Of a stretch of DNA of 46,087 nucleotides, positions 16,870-24,892 are shown piece after piece; position 1 is the first letter of the stretch, and every line of letters starts with the position of its first letter. The translations under genes and the position numbers were made by a program. The stretch is taken from positions 1 through 46,087 of the forward strand of contig NZ_JAPYPC010000014.1 of the NCBI RefSeq assembly GCF_029937855.1, read 5' to 3'. A model generated the notes under the pieces. It did no database searches and had not been told where the DNA came from. It was given only the letters and a program-made list of their open reading frames with translations. This stretch comes from Christiangramia sp. GTDB lineage: Bacteria > Bacteroidota > Bacteroidia > Flavobacteriales > Flavobacteriaceae.

Positions 16870-17915
16870 TCTATTAAAATTCTTTGTGCCGAAAAACCGG
16901 GACCAAAACTGAGCATGATTCCTTTTTCCCCTCTTTTGATATTTTTATTCAAAAATCTTTCAAGGACATAAAGAACCGTTGCACTACTCATATTACCATA
17001 AAGGCGTAAAGTTTCCCGGGTATCGTCTATATTCTTTCCTAAGTTACCAAAAAGATCAGAAACTGTCTGCACAATTTTTCTACCACCGGGATGAAATATT
17101 AAATGATCCACTTTATCTATTGAAGTTCCGTATTTCTCCAAAAACGGATGTATTATCTCCGGAAAGTGACTGGAAATAGTCTCGGGAACCGCAGGGTCTA
17201 GGATCATTTGTAAGCCCGTATTTTTAAGGTCAAAACCCATCATATGAGTGGCGTCAAAAAAATGGTACATTTCTTCTCCTACTATGGCCGGGCCAACGGC
17301 ATTCTCTTCAGAAGATAGTAAAACGCAGGCTGCTCCATCCCCAAAAATAGCTGCACTCACCATATTTGCCATACTAAAATCATCAAGCTGAAAAGTGGCC
17401 GTAGGGCTTTCTACGGCGATCACTGCTGCTCGTTTACCAGGATTAGCTTTTAAAAAGTTGTAGGCGTATATCATTCCTGAAATTCCCGCTGCACAACCCA
17501 TTTCGGTTACCGGCAGGCGGGTGATATCTCGCTTTAAATTAAGCTCATTTATTAAATAGGCATCCAGAGAAGGTATCATAATTCCGGTACAACTAACCGT
17601 AATTATATAATCCAGGGAATTTGGTTCCCAGCCCGAATTATCTAAGGCTTTCTTCAGAACATTCCCCCCTAATTTCTTCACTTCCCGAACATAAATATTA
17701 TTCTTGTCTTCAAAGGAAGTTGCCGTAAAAACATCTTCAGGAGACATGATAGAATATCTTTTATCTACTCCGGCGCCCTCAAAAATCTTAAGGATTTTTC
17801 TTCTGAACCTTTCATCCTGATCTGCCAGCCAATCTTCCACAAGAGGTAACACGTCTCTTGTTTCTCGTGAATATTCCGGAAGCTCCTTTTCAACCTTAGC
17901 AATTTTTACACTCAT
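16863..17915 (-). CDS. Type III polyketide synthase (chalcone/stilbene synthase superfamily)
   Basis: A 350-residue homodimeric-type condensing enzyme that extends an acyl starter with malonyl-CoA and cyclises the product. The Cys-His-Asn triad is complete: Cys141 in TEMGCAAGIS, His275 in IFHPGGRK and Asn308 in RLYGNMSSAT. The C-terminal SFGPGFSAQ loop is the family signature. The length is typical. It sits in the middle of the operon, 3 bp after the methyltransferase gene and overlapping the SDR gene by 7 bp. Bacterial relatives make alkylresorcinols, alkylpyrones or phloroglucinols. The adjacent acyl-chain-building genes favour a long-chain acyl starter; ring type and chain length cannot be read from the sequence. 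Confidence 0.94.
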   Translation of the reverse strand: MSVKIAKVEKELPEYSRETRDVLPLVEDWLADQDERFRRKILKIFEGAGVDKRYSIMSPEDVFTATSFEDKNNIYVREVKKLGGNVLKKALDNSGWEPNSLDYIITVSCTGIMIPSLDAYLINELNLKRDITRLPVTEMGCAAGISGMIYAYNFLKANPGKRAAVIAVESPTATFQLDDFSMANMVSAAIFGDGAACVLLSSEENAVGPAIVGEEMYHFFDATHMMGFDLKNTGLQMILDPAVPETISSHFPEIIHPFLEKYGTSIDKVDHLIFHPGGRKIVQTVSDLFGNLGKNIDDTRETLRLYGNMSSATVLYVLERFLNKNIKRGEKGIMLSFGPGFSAQRILIEW

Positions 17916-17918
17916 AAT

Positions 17919-18638
17919 TCAATGATTCTTTTTAATAATCCACTGGTACCTAAACGCCCATTTCCAGGAAATTTCATGATTTTCTGCCGGAATCTCTAAA
18001 GCAAACTTCTTAATATCTTCCTTTTTAAAACCTCGTAAAATAGAAATTAAACCGTCTTTACGAGCAATTTTATTATGAACGAAAACCGCACAAAATGCTT
18101 TAAAAAGAAAATAAGCTGAGCTGCTTCTTTGTAAATCATTGACCACCACTCCTAATCTGGATTGCTGGGATAATTGCTTTATGAGGCTCATAATCTCCCG
18201 ATCCTTAAAATGATGTAATGTTAAGGTACAGAGGATGATATCAAATTCCATTTCTTTAAAAATTTTACTGAAAATATTATAGTCCAGGAATTTTAAATTG
18301 GTTTGATTTTCTGATAATTCGGTGGCGATTTGAACCGCATGCGCGTTCGCATCGATCCCGGTCAATTCAAAATTATAATTTTTACTTTCGGCCCATTTGG
18401 CAATTTTTCTAAGCATCGCCCCATTTCCGCACCCAATATCAGCAATACTGATTTTTTTTGATTTCGGACATTCACTTATTAATTTCTTAATTCCATCAAT
18501 AGTAATTTGATTGCCGCCCAACCAGGCATTTATATTCTCCAAATCTTTTAATGTGCGTCGCAAATCATTTCCCATAAGATCGAAATCATCCATAATCTCG
18601 CTCTCCTTGCTGCGATATGAAGTATCTATTTTAAACAT
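17919..18638 (-). CDS. SAM-dependent methyltransferase
   Basis: A 239-residue class I methyltransferase. Motif I is ADIGCGNG at about residues 66-73, followed by an acidic ELTGID strand end and FDIILCTLTLHHF, a common motif IV/post-IV pattern. It overlaps the flavin oxidoreductase gene by 8 bp and ends 3 bp before the type III PKS gene. Methyltransferases next to type III PKSs elsewhere methylate a ring hydroxyl or the ring itself, as SrsB does for alkylresorcinols. I infer a similar tailoring step here; whether it is O- or C-methylation is open. Confidence 0.88.
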   Translation of the reverse strand: MFKIDTSYRSKESEIMDDFDLMGNDLRRTLKDLENINAWLGGNQITIDGIKKLISECPKSKKISIADIGCGNGAMLRKIAKWAESKNYNFELTGIDANAHAVQIATELSENQTNLKFLDYNIFSKIFKEMEFDIILCTLTLHHFKDREIMSLIKQLSQQSRLGVVVNDLQRSSSAYFLFKAFCAVFVHNKIARKDGLISILRGFKKEDIKKFALEIPAENHEISWKWAFRYQWIIKKNH

Positions 18639-19758
18639 GAACTTTCTTTCCGTGAGTTCTTTTAATAATTTGTGGTAACAAACCTGGTATTTTATTTAAA
18701 ACACCCTGGGAAATATTCGCAAAAGATTTATTCAATAAAATTTTTTGTAGTATTCTGCCAGTTCTAATTCTGGATCTAAAATGTTGATTCCATTCCTTTC
18801 TATAATTATTTTCAATATCTCTACGAGTTTTATTTCTATCGTTGTAGAAGCTCAGGAGGTTTTCTGCTGCAATTTTTGCACTATGAATTGCCATGGCCAT
18901 TCCATTCCCACATAAAGGATGGATTAACCCTGCTGAATCTCCAATCATGAGAATATGATTTTCGATAAGTGATTTTTTATCAAAGCAAACCTGCGCTATG
19001 CTTAGTTCTTTTTTAAAATCCATTTCAGCAAGTTGGAAAAATTCATTTAAATGAGGGTTTTTCATTAGAACCTGTTCTTTGTATTCACCGGTATTCTTCT
19101 GATTTTTAAAACTCTCATAGGTTGCCAGATAACAAACATTTATAGTATTCAAATCTGTTCTCGAAAGACCGCAATAGCCTCCTTGAAAATTATGCAGGGA
19201 AACCAGGTTCTCAGGATATATTTCAGCCTTATAATGGGCTTTCACTGCAAGCCATCCCGACTGATCCTGAATAAACTTTCTTTTTAATTTCTTATCAAGG
19301 TTAGAGCGTTTTCCAAATGCTCCTAACACAAATTGCGACTGTATTATTTTTCCATCAGCAGTAGTTACTCTAAAATTCTGGTTGTTATATTCTATTTCTG
19401 TAGCTAAAGAATTTATTAGCTCACAGCCCGCATTTTTTGCTTTAGTATATAATAAATGATCAAGGGAGTACCGACTTACCCCAATACCACCCATCTCCAA
19501 ATTAGCTTCTATCAATTTTCCTGAAACTGTCGAATACCGCAACCTATCAATCTTCGGTGCTTTGAGGCTACTTAGATCTAACTCCAAATATTCTAAATAC
19601 GGAATGATTTCCTGGGAAAGATATTCGCCACAAACTTTATGGTGGGGATAATTTTCTTTTTCCAAAAGAACTACCTGAAGATTACTTCTACACAGATGTA
19701 TTGCTGCTGTTAAACCTGCCAGGCCTCCGCCGATGATTATGATCTGGGTATTTTGCAC
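18631..19758 (-). CDS. FAD-dependent oxidoreductase (UbiH / geranylgeranyl-reductase superfamily)
   Basis: A 375-residue flavoprotein. The dinucleotide-binding motif GGGLAG lies at residues 10-15, the phrase HHKVCGEYLS at about 39-48 is typical of geranylgeranyl-reductase and halogenase relatives, and ILMIGDSAGLIHPLCGNG in the C-terminal half is the second FAD motif. The start is a GTG directly after an in-frame TGA, and no ATG upstream or soon downstream would keep the Rossmann motif. It is the first gene of the type III PKS operon. By analogy with SrsC, it may hydroxylate the phenolic ring towards a quinone; reduction of a double bond is the alternative. Confidence 0.88.
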   Translation of the reverse strand: MQNTQIIIIGGGLAGLTAAIHLCRSNLQVVLLEKENYPHHKVCGEYLSQEIIPYLEYLELDLSSLKAPKIDRLRYSTVSGKLIEANLEMGGIGVSRYSLDHLLYTKAKNAGCELINSLATEIEYNNQNFRVTTADGKIIQSQFVLGAFGKRSNLDKKLKRKFIQDQSGWLAVKAHYKAEIYPENLVSLHNFQGGYCGLSRTDLNTINVCYLATYESFKNQKNTGEYKEQVLMKNPHLNEFFQLAEMDFKKELSIAQVCFDKKSLIENHILMIGDSAGLIHPLCGNGMAMAIHSAKIAAENLLSFYNDRNKTRRDIENNYRKEWNQHFRSRIRTGRILQKILLNKSFANISQGVLNKIPGLLPQIIKRTHGKKVHV

Positions 19759-19780
19759 TCACTGAAGGTACTTAAATAAT

Positions 19781-19809
19781 AAAAAAATCCCGGATGAAGA
19801 TCCAGGATT
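19781..19809 (-). terminator. Intrinsic terminator after the OmpA-like gene
   Basis: Minus-strand AATCC-A-or-C-GGAT arms (19786-19795 and 19800-19809) pair over nine bases with one mismatch, a GAAG-type loop and a run of seven T residues at 19787-19781. It lies between the OmpA-like gene (stop at 19837) and the start of the type III PKS operon at 19758. Confidence 0.8.
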
Positions 19810-19836
19810 CTTTAAAGTTCTTTTCAAAAAAACCAA

Positions 19837-20544
19837 TTAGTTTTCATTGTTTTGTTGTTCTGCCTGCTGCTTGGCCTGTTCTTTAAGCTCTTCATTAGCT
19901 ACTATAGCAAGTTCTACCCTACGGTTCTTAGAACGACCCTCAGCAGTTGAATTATCGTATTTAGGCTGAGACTCTCCATACCATTTGGTGGTAAATCTAC
20001 CTCTATCAATCCCATTATCTACAAGGTATCCGGTTACAGCCTGTGCCCTGTTTTTAGAAAGCGTTAAATTATAACTATCGCTACCAGTATTATCTGTATG
20101 TCCTTCTACGAGAATGTTAGATTGAGGATATTCTTTAAATATATCTGCTAACTTATTGAGAGTGGCTTGAGATTTGGAGTTGATATTATATTTTTCAGTA
20201 TCAAAATAAACTCCGCTGGACTCGTCAAAAGTCACGTTGATTCCTTCACCTACACGCTCCACTTCAGCACCTGGGATTTCTTCTTCGATTTGCTTGGCTT
20301 GTTTATCCATTCTATCACCGATAATTGCACCGGCAGCACCACCAACAACACCACCAATAATAGATCCAAGAGCGGTATTACCGTCTCCGGTATTATTACC
20401 GATAACTCCGCCTATTACGGCTCCACCGGTAGCACCTATTACAGCACCTTTTTGTTTATTATTTGCGTTTCTGGTCGCCTCACAACCAAATAATAGGCTG
20501 GAAACAACTAATATTGCAAACATTTTATTCAAAACTGTATTCAT
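19837..20544 (-). CDS. OmpA-family lipoprotein with glycine-zipper segment
   Basis: A 235-residue envelope protein. The signal peptide ends in the lipobox LLFGC (Cys about residue 21). Residues 32-80 are a glycine-rich zipper (GAVIGATGGAVIGGVIG and a second GGVVGGAAGAIIGD block) that probably inserts in or packs on the outer membrane. Residues about 105-220 form an OmpA C-terminal domain with NILVEGHTDNTGSD and NLTLSKNRAQAV, the peptidoglycan-binding signature. A Glu/Gln/Lys tail follows. The layout resembles YiaD. It lies 23 bp after the lipocalin gene and is probably co-transcribed with it, ending at the terminator near 19800. Confidence 0.9.
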   Translation of the reverse strand: MNTVLNKMFAILVVSSLLFGCEATRNANNKQKGAVIGATGGAVIGGVIGNNTGDGNTALGSIIGGVVGGAAGAIIGDRMDKQAKQIEEEIPGAEVERVGEGINVTFDESSGVYFDTEKYNINSKSQATLNKLADIFKEYPQSNILVEGHTDNTGSDSYNLTLSKNRAQAVTGYLVDNGIDRGRFTTKWYGESQPKYDNSTAEGRSKNRRVELAIVANEELKEQAKQQAEQQNNEN

Positions 20545-20567
20545 AGCTATTCTATTTATATTATTTA

Positions 20568-21047
20568 TTATTTAGAAAAATTCATTCGTATGGTAAAAGG
20601 AGAACCATCTAAACTTACTGTTTGCTCCCAAACCATACTGGTTTCAGTAACACTTTTCAGATTCAACCTGAAACCCTGGTTACCTGTTGTAGATTTATAA
20701 TCGTCGTTTGTTGGCTTCAATAAGAAATCATAAACTCCAGTAGGAGTATTTTCTTCATCTATAGACCAAATAAAATAGTTTGTATCACCATCACAACCTA
20801 CACCACTTACAGTATAGGTGCCGCGGTTGTTATTTGAAACAAAATCCCAGGTACTGTTTTCAAAGCAGGAAGCTGAAGCTTCGTTGAAAAGAGTTACATT
20901 AAAGTCTCCCGCATTATTAGGATAGGTAATACTGGTTAAGGTCCAATTGCCATCAAAAGTTTTTCTGGCTTCTTTTGCCACCTTACTGGTGCCTCCACAT
21001 GCTGCAATTAGAGCTGCCATGGTAAATAAAAATAAATACTTTTTCAT
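20568..21047 (-). CDS. Lipocalin-like lipoprotein
   Basis: A 159-residue protein with a signal peptide ending in ALIAAC (lipobox Cys about residue 17). The mature part begins with the FDGNWTLTSITYP strand that marks lipocalin-like domains and has alternating beta-strand patterns ending in TIRMNFSK. Such lipoproteins are common in Flavobacteriia and are thought to bind small hydrophobic ligands or act in stress, but the ligand here is unknown. It is followed by the OmpA-like gene 23 bp downstream. Its leader contains competing hairpins (21054-21111), one of which has the form of a terminator, so expression may be attenuated. Confidence 0.82.
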   Translation of the reverse strand: MKKYLFLFTMAALIAACGGTSKVAKEARKTFDGNWTLTSITYPNNAGDFNVTLFNEASASCFENSTWDFVSNNNRGTYTVSGVGCDGDTNYFIWSIDEENTPTGVYDFLLKPTNDDYKSTTGNQGFRLNLKSVTETSMVWEQTVSLDGSPFTIRMNFSK

Positions 21048-21053
21048 AGTAGG

Positions 21054-21111
21054 ATTGGATTTAAATTAAAAATCCAATGTGTACTATGAACTTCATTAGA
21101 ACACATTGGAT
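21054..21111 (-). promoter_or_regulatory. Terminator hairpin and competing hairpin in the lipocalin leader
   Basis: On the minus strand, ATCCAATGTGT (21111-21101) pairs with ACACATTGGAT (21082-21072) over 11 perfect bases with an 18-nt loop, followed by a T-rich tail: a plausible terminator of the DUF1328 gene. A third segment, ATCCAAT at 21060-21054, just before the lipocalin ATG, can pair with the same middle segment over 7 bases. The two folds exclude each other, as in an attenuator. Confidence 0.6.
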
Positions 21112-21130
21112 ACATAATTTGTTTTTTATA

Positions 21131-21292
21131 TTATCTTCTGAAAAGTCTACTTAAAAGTGAAATAACCAGCAAGACAAGAAATATGTAGAAAATGATCTTT
21201 GCAATATCTGCTGCTCCTTCAGCTACACCACCGAAACCAAAGATTGCAGCAATGATAGCGATGATCAGAAAAATAACGATTAAACGTATCAT
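21131..21292 (-). CDS. DUF1328 (YtjA-like) small membrane protein
   Basis: A 53-residue protein read directly from the minus strand. It starts [20 protein letters not shown], continues with the conserved [12 protein letters not shown] loop and a second hydrophobic helix, and ends SRLFRR. Two membrane helices around a Gly-Ala-rich turn and this length match the DUF1328/YtjA family of small inner-membrane proteins of unknown function. It lies 130 bp after the E1 dehydrogenase gene and upstream of the lipocalin and OmpA-like genes on the same strand, separated from them by a terminator-like hairpin. A stress or envelope role is suggested only by its neighbours. Confidence 0.88.
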   Translation of the reverse strand: MIRLIVIFLIIAIIAAIFGFGGVAEGAADIAKIIFYIFLVLLVISLLSRLFRR

Positions 21293-21422
21293 AATTTATA
21301 GTTTTATTGATTAGTTAAGCCTAAATTACAGCAGTGATAGTACCTCCACAAAAGATTATTAATAATTTAACAGTGGATTTGTTAAGTATTCTTAATTCGT
21401 TGTGACTTATTCTACAAGCTTA

Positions 21423-23429
21423 TTAATATTCTATTAAATCTTTCAGTTTTTCCCTGAACCTTTCTTTTGGTAAATATTGTTTCTCCAGGTTTTCAGCAAA
21501 AGGAATTGGAGTATCCATGCTTCCTACCCTTACAACTGGTGCGTCCAGATGTTCAAAACAATTTTCAGAAATTTGTGCTGCAACTTCAGAGGCAAAGCTG
21601 CCAAACTGGGAATCTTCAGTAAGAATGATACATTTACCTGTTTTTCTTACAGATTGAAAAATGCTTTCCAAATCCAGGGGTTGTAAACTTCTAAGGTCTA
21701 TTAAGTCCGCATTGTTATATTCCATTTCATCCAGTGTTTCCAGAGCCCAGTGCACCCCGGCGCCATAGGTGATTATACTAATTTCCTCACCTTTTTTTAA
21801 TATCGATGCTTTTCCAAATGGAAGGGTATAATAATCTACAGGAACCTCCTGCCTGATATTTCTATATAAACCCTTATGTTCAAAAAAAAGCACTGGATTT
21901 GGATCATTGAAGGCAGTATTTAGCAAACCCTTAGCATCATAAGGAAAAGCGGGATAAATTACCTTTAATCCTGGCACTTTCGTAAACCAGGCTTCATTGG
22001 TTTGGCTGTGAAAAGGCCCTGCCCCTACACCACCCCCACAGGGCATTCGTATCACCACATCTGCATTTTGGTTCCACCTGTATTTAACCTTAGCCAGATA
22101 ATTCACTATTGGATTAAAACCAGAACTTACAAAATCACTAAACTGCATTTCTACCATGGCTTTCATTCCATTAATAGAAAGACCCATCGCTGCTCCAACC
22201 ACTGCAGATTCACAGATAGGTGTATTTCTTATCCTTTCTTTCCCGAATTCCTCTACAAATCCTGCTGTAATTTTAAATACACCACCATAATCTGCAATGT
22301 CCTGTCCCATTAAAACAAGGTTCGTATGTTTCTGAACTGAAGCTCTTAAACTCTGAGAAATAGCATCTATAAAACGTATGTTTTCAGTTTTATCATTATG
22401 TTCAAATTGTTGATATTCAAATTTTTCAAAAACGTCATTTAACTCTACACTTGAATCTGAAACAATTACTTCTTCAGAAAAGGCTAATTGTAGATTTTCA
22501 TCGATTTCAGAAAAGATTTCATTCCTTAATATATCTATTGTTTCCTGGGTGAGAATTTCCTTTTCTATTAAATATTCTTCAAAATTCTTAAGGGGATCTT
22601 TCAGCTGCCATTCATCCATCAATTCCTGAGGCACATATTTAGTTCCGCTGGCCTCTTCATGCCCCCGCATTCTGAAAGTTTTAAACTCTACCAGCACAGG
22701 GCGGGGTTCTTCCCTAATGCTTTCGGCTATTTCTGAAATTTGAGTATAGATCTCTAAAATATTATTTCCGTCGATCACATGGGATTCCATTCCGTAGCCA
22801 GCACCTCTATCTGCAAGATCCTTACAGCGGTACTGTTCTATTGTTGGGGTGGACAAGCCGTAGCCATTATTTTCAATGCAAAACAATACCGGCAGATCCC
22901 ATACCGAAGCTATATTTAGGGCTTCATGAAAATCACCTTCACTGGTGCCTCCTTCCCCAGAAAAAACGGCTGTCAATTTTTTCTCATTCCTCAGTTTATG
23001 AGCGAGGGCAATTCCATCTGCAACACTAAGTTGCGGCCCTAAATGGGAAATCATTCCCACGATTTTATATTCTTGAGTACCAAAATGGAAACTCCTATCC
23101 CGTCCTTTGGTGAAGCCCGATGCTTTTCCCTGCCATTGAGCAAATAATCTATGCAAGGGAATATTCCTGCTCGTAAACACCCCAAGATTTCGATGCATCG
23201 GAAGTATATATTCGTCATCTTTTAAAGCTCTTGTCACACCAACAGCTATGGCCTCCTGACCAATTCCGCTAAACCATTTAGAAATCTTACCCTGCCTTAA
23301 AAGTATGAGCATCTTTTCTTCTATCATTCTGGGTTTGAGCAGGGATCGATAAAGATCCAGTAAAGTGGCATTAGAGAAATGAAAATCCTGATAATTCATA
23401 GCAGGAGATTTGGTGTTTTCAGGAAGCAT
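21423..23429 (-). CDS. Fused E1 alpha-beta 2-oxoacid dehydrogenase component
   Basis: A 668-residue thiamine-diphosphate enzyme in which the E1 alpha (about residues 15-330) and E1 beta (about 345-668) subunits are one chain. The ThDP/Mg motif of alpha is FSGEGGTSEGDF followed by FCIENNGYGLST. Beta begins with NLVLMGQDIADYGGVF and has SDFVSSGFNPIVN. The sequence is closest in character to branched-chain 2-oxoacid dehydrogenases, decarboxylating the 2-oxo acids from Val, Leu and Ile and passing the acyl group to lipoyl-E2. No E2 or E3 gene is adjacent. Starts at residue 1 or 11 are both possible. Branched acyl-CoA starters from this route could prime fatty chains. Confidence 0.9.
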   Translation of the reverse strand: MLPENTKSPAMNYQDFHFSNATLLDLYRSLLKPRMIEEKMLILLRQGKISKWFSGIGQEAIAVGVTRALKDDEYILPMHRNLGVFTSRNIPLHRLFAQWQGKASGFTKGRDRSFHFGTQEYKIVGMISHLGPQLSVADGIALAHKLRNEKKLTAVFSGEGGTSEGDFHEALNIASVWDLPVLFCIENNGYGLSTPTIEQYRCKDLADRGAGYGMESHVIDGNNILEIYTQISEIAESIREEPRPVLVEFKTFRMRGHEEASGTKYVPQELMDEWQLKDPLKNFEEYLIEKEILTQETIDILRNEIFSEIDENLQLAFSEEVIVSDSSVELNDVFEKFEYQQFEHNDKTENIRFIDAISQSLRASVQKHTNLVLMGQDIADYGGVFKITAGFVEEFGKERIRNTPICESAVVGAAMGLSINGMKAMVEMQFSDFVSSGFNPIVNYLAKVKYRWNQNADVVIRMPCGGGVGAGPFHSQTNEAWFTKVPGLKVIYPAFPYDAKGLLNTAFNDPNPVLFFEHKGLYRNIRQEVPVDYYTLPFGKASILKKGEEISIITYGAGVHWALETLDEMEYNNADLIDLRSLQPLDLESIFQSVRKTGKCIILTEDSQFGSFASEVAAQISENCFEHLDAPVVRVGSMDTPIPFAENLEKQYLPKERFREKLKDLIEY

Positions 23430-23446
23430 AAAATGTTTTTATATCT

Positions 23447-23454
23447 CAAATGTA
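23447..23454 (-). promoter_or_regulatory. Candidate -7 box of the E1 dehydrogenase gene
   Basis: TACATTTG on the minus strand fits TAnnTTTG and lies 17 bp upstream of the first ATG (23429). It is back-to-back with the promoter of the divergent dioxygenase operon. Confidence 0.5.
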
Positions 23455-23512
23455 ACCAAATTTCTATTTGCTAAGAAAAATATAAACCAATCCCATATCC
23501 CTTAATTTTATT

Positions 23513-23520
23513 TAACTTTG
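23513..23520 (+). promoter_or_regulatory. Candidate -7 box of the dioxygenase operon
   Basis: TAACTTTG matches TAnnTTTG and ends one base before the in-frame ATG at 23522. Transcription would start a few bases later, beyond that ATG, so translation must begin at 23552 or 23558. Confidence 0.55.
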
Positions 23521-23551
23521 TATGTTAGCTTTAAATAAAATACTGCTTAAA

Positions 23552-24505
23552 ATGGCAATGAATAACATCCCTAGCGTAAATTTGGCCGACTTTTTATCAG
23601 ACGATCCAAAACGCAAAGAAAAATTCGTAAATGAGATTGGTAAAGCCTATGAAGAGATAGGCTTTGTAGCCTTAAAAAATCACTTCTTAAGCGATGAACT
23701 TGTTGATGAATTATATAAAGAAGTAAAATCATTCTTTGATCTTCCTCTGGAAACAAAACGTAAATATGAAATAGAAGGCCTTGCAGGACAGAGAGGTTAT
23801 ATTTCTTTTGGTAAGGAGCATGCAAAAGGCAAAAAAGAAGGAGATCTTAAAGAATTCTGGCATTTTGGTCAGGAGCCTTCTGAAGATGCCAATCTTACAG
23901 AAGAATACCCAGAAAATATACAGGTTGAAGAATTAAAAGATTTCAATCATACTGGAATGGAAGCTTATAGGATGCTGGAAAAAACAGGGATCTATGTGCT
24001 GAGAGCCCTGGCATTATACATAGGTCTGGAGGAACATTATTTTGACCATTGGGCCAGTAATGGAAACAGTATTTTGAGACCTATACATTATCCCCCAATT
24101 ACAGAAGAACCAAAAGGCGCAGTTAGAGCAGGTGCTCATGGGGATATTAACCTTATAACTTTATTAATGGGAGCTTCTACAGGAGGCCTTCAGGTTTTAA
24201 GAAAAGATGGGGAATGGATCGATGCCGTTCCACAAGAAGATGAATTGGTGATTAATGTTGGCGATATGTTAGAGAGACATACCAATAATAAGCTAAGGTC
24301 TACCATCCATCGGGTAACTAATCCGCCAAAAGAACAATGGGACAAGCCAAGATATTCAATTCCTTTCTTTATGCATCCAAGAAGTGAAATGAAACTGAAT
24401 TGTTTGGAAGAATGTATAGATGAAGATCACCCAAAACAGTATGAAGATATCACTGCAGGTGAATTTCTTCATCAGCGTTTGGTAGAGATAGGGCTCGCAA
24501 AATAA
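23552..24505 (+). CDS. 2-oxoglutarate/Fe(II) dioxygenase, isopenicillin-N-synthase-like family
   Basis: A 317-residue non-haem iron oxygenase of the IPNS/gibberellin-oxidase type. The Fe ligands are His196 and Asp198 in AHGDIN and His253 in STIHRV; Arg267 in RYSIPFF binds the 2-oxoglutarate carboxylate. The N-terminal DIOX_N part begins IPSVNLADF. The start at 23552 (MAMNN) is chosen because a good -7 box at 23513-23520 leaves the ATG at 23522 outside the transcript. It is the first of four closely packed genes with YciH, a DUF1835 protein and a nucleoside phosphorylase. The substrate is unknown. Confidence 0.9.
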   Translation: MAMNNIPSVNLADFLSDDPKRKEKFVNEIGKAYEEIGFVALKNHFLSDELVDELYKEVKSFFDLPLETKRKYEIEGLAGQRGYISFGKEHAKGKKEGDLKEFWHFGQEPSEDANLTEEYPENIQVEELKDFNHTGMEAYRMLEKTGIYVLRALALYIGLEEHYFDHWASNGNSILRPIHYPPITEEPKGAVRAGAHGDINLITLLMGASTGGLQVLRKDGEWIDAVPQEDELVINVGDMLERHTNNKLRSTIHRVTNPPKEQWDKPRYSIPFFMHPRSEMKLNCLEECIDEDHPKQYEDITAGEFLHQRLVEIGLAK

Positions 24506-24510
24506 TTGTT

Positions 24511-24867
24511 ATGGCGAAAAAGAAATTAGGTCTGGAAGATCTCGGCGGTTTCGTTTTTTCGACCAATGATGATTTTGACGAATCTGAATATTCTAATGGC
24601 GAAACTCAAGAAGAACTTGCTCCTGGAGAACAGCAACTTGAAGCACATTTCAGCAATAAAGGACGTGGTGGTAAGACCGTAACGATTATCAGGGGTTATG
24701 AAGGTCCTGAAGAAGATTTGATAGCACTGGGTAAAATGTTGAAAAAAAAATGTGGAGTTGGTGGTTCCACTAAAGATGGTGAAATCATTATACAGGGTGA
24801 TGACCGGGAGAAAATAATGAAGATTCTTAAAAAAGAAGGATATAAAGTTAAACGTGTTGGAGGATGA
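24511..24867 (+). CDS. yciH: SUI1/YciH-family translation factor
   Basis: A 118-residue protein. The C-terminal 65 residues form the SUI1 (eIF1-like) domain with TVTIIRGYEGPEEDL, the Cys-Gly-Val-Gly-Gly stretch KKKCGVGGSTKDGEI and a final IMKILKKEGYKVKR helix. Bacterial YciH binds the 30S subunit and is thought to affect start-site fidelity or stress translation. The N-terminal 45 residues are acidic and low in complexity. It starts 5 bp after the dioxygenase stop and is followed 25 bp later by the DUF1835 gene. Confidence 0.9.
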   Translation: MAKKKLGLEDLGGFVFSTNDDFDESEYSNGETQEELAPGEQQLEAHFSNKGRGGKTVTIIRGYEGPEEDLIALGKMLKKKCGVGGSTKDGEIIIQGDDREKIMKILKKEGYKVKRVGG

Positions 24868-24892
24868 TCTAGCACGTTTTTTATACGTTAAA

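Noticed and set aside
13523-19758. Possibility that the operon is a flexirubin or aryl polyene cluster
   Set aside because: Those clusters have several KS/CLF pairs, two or more ACPs, an ammonia-lyase or DAR genes and no type III PKS; none of these extra genes is present here.
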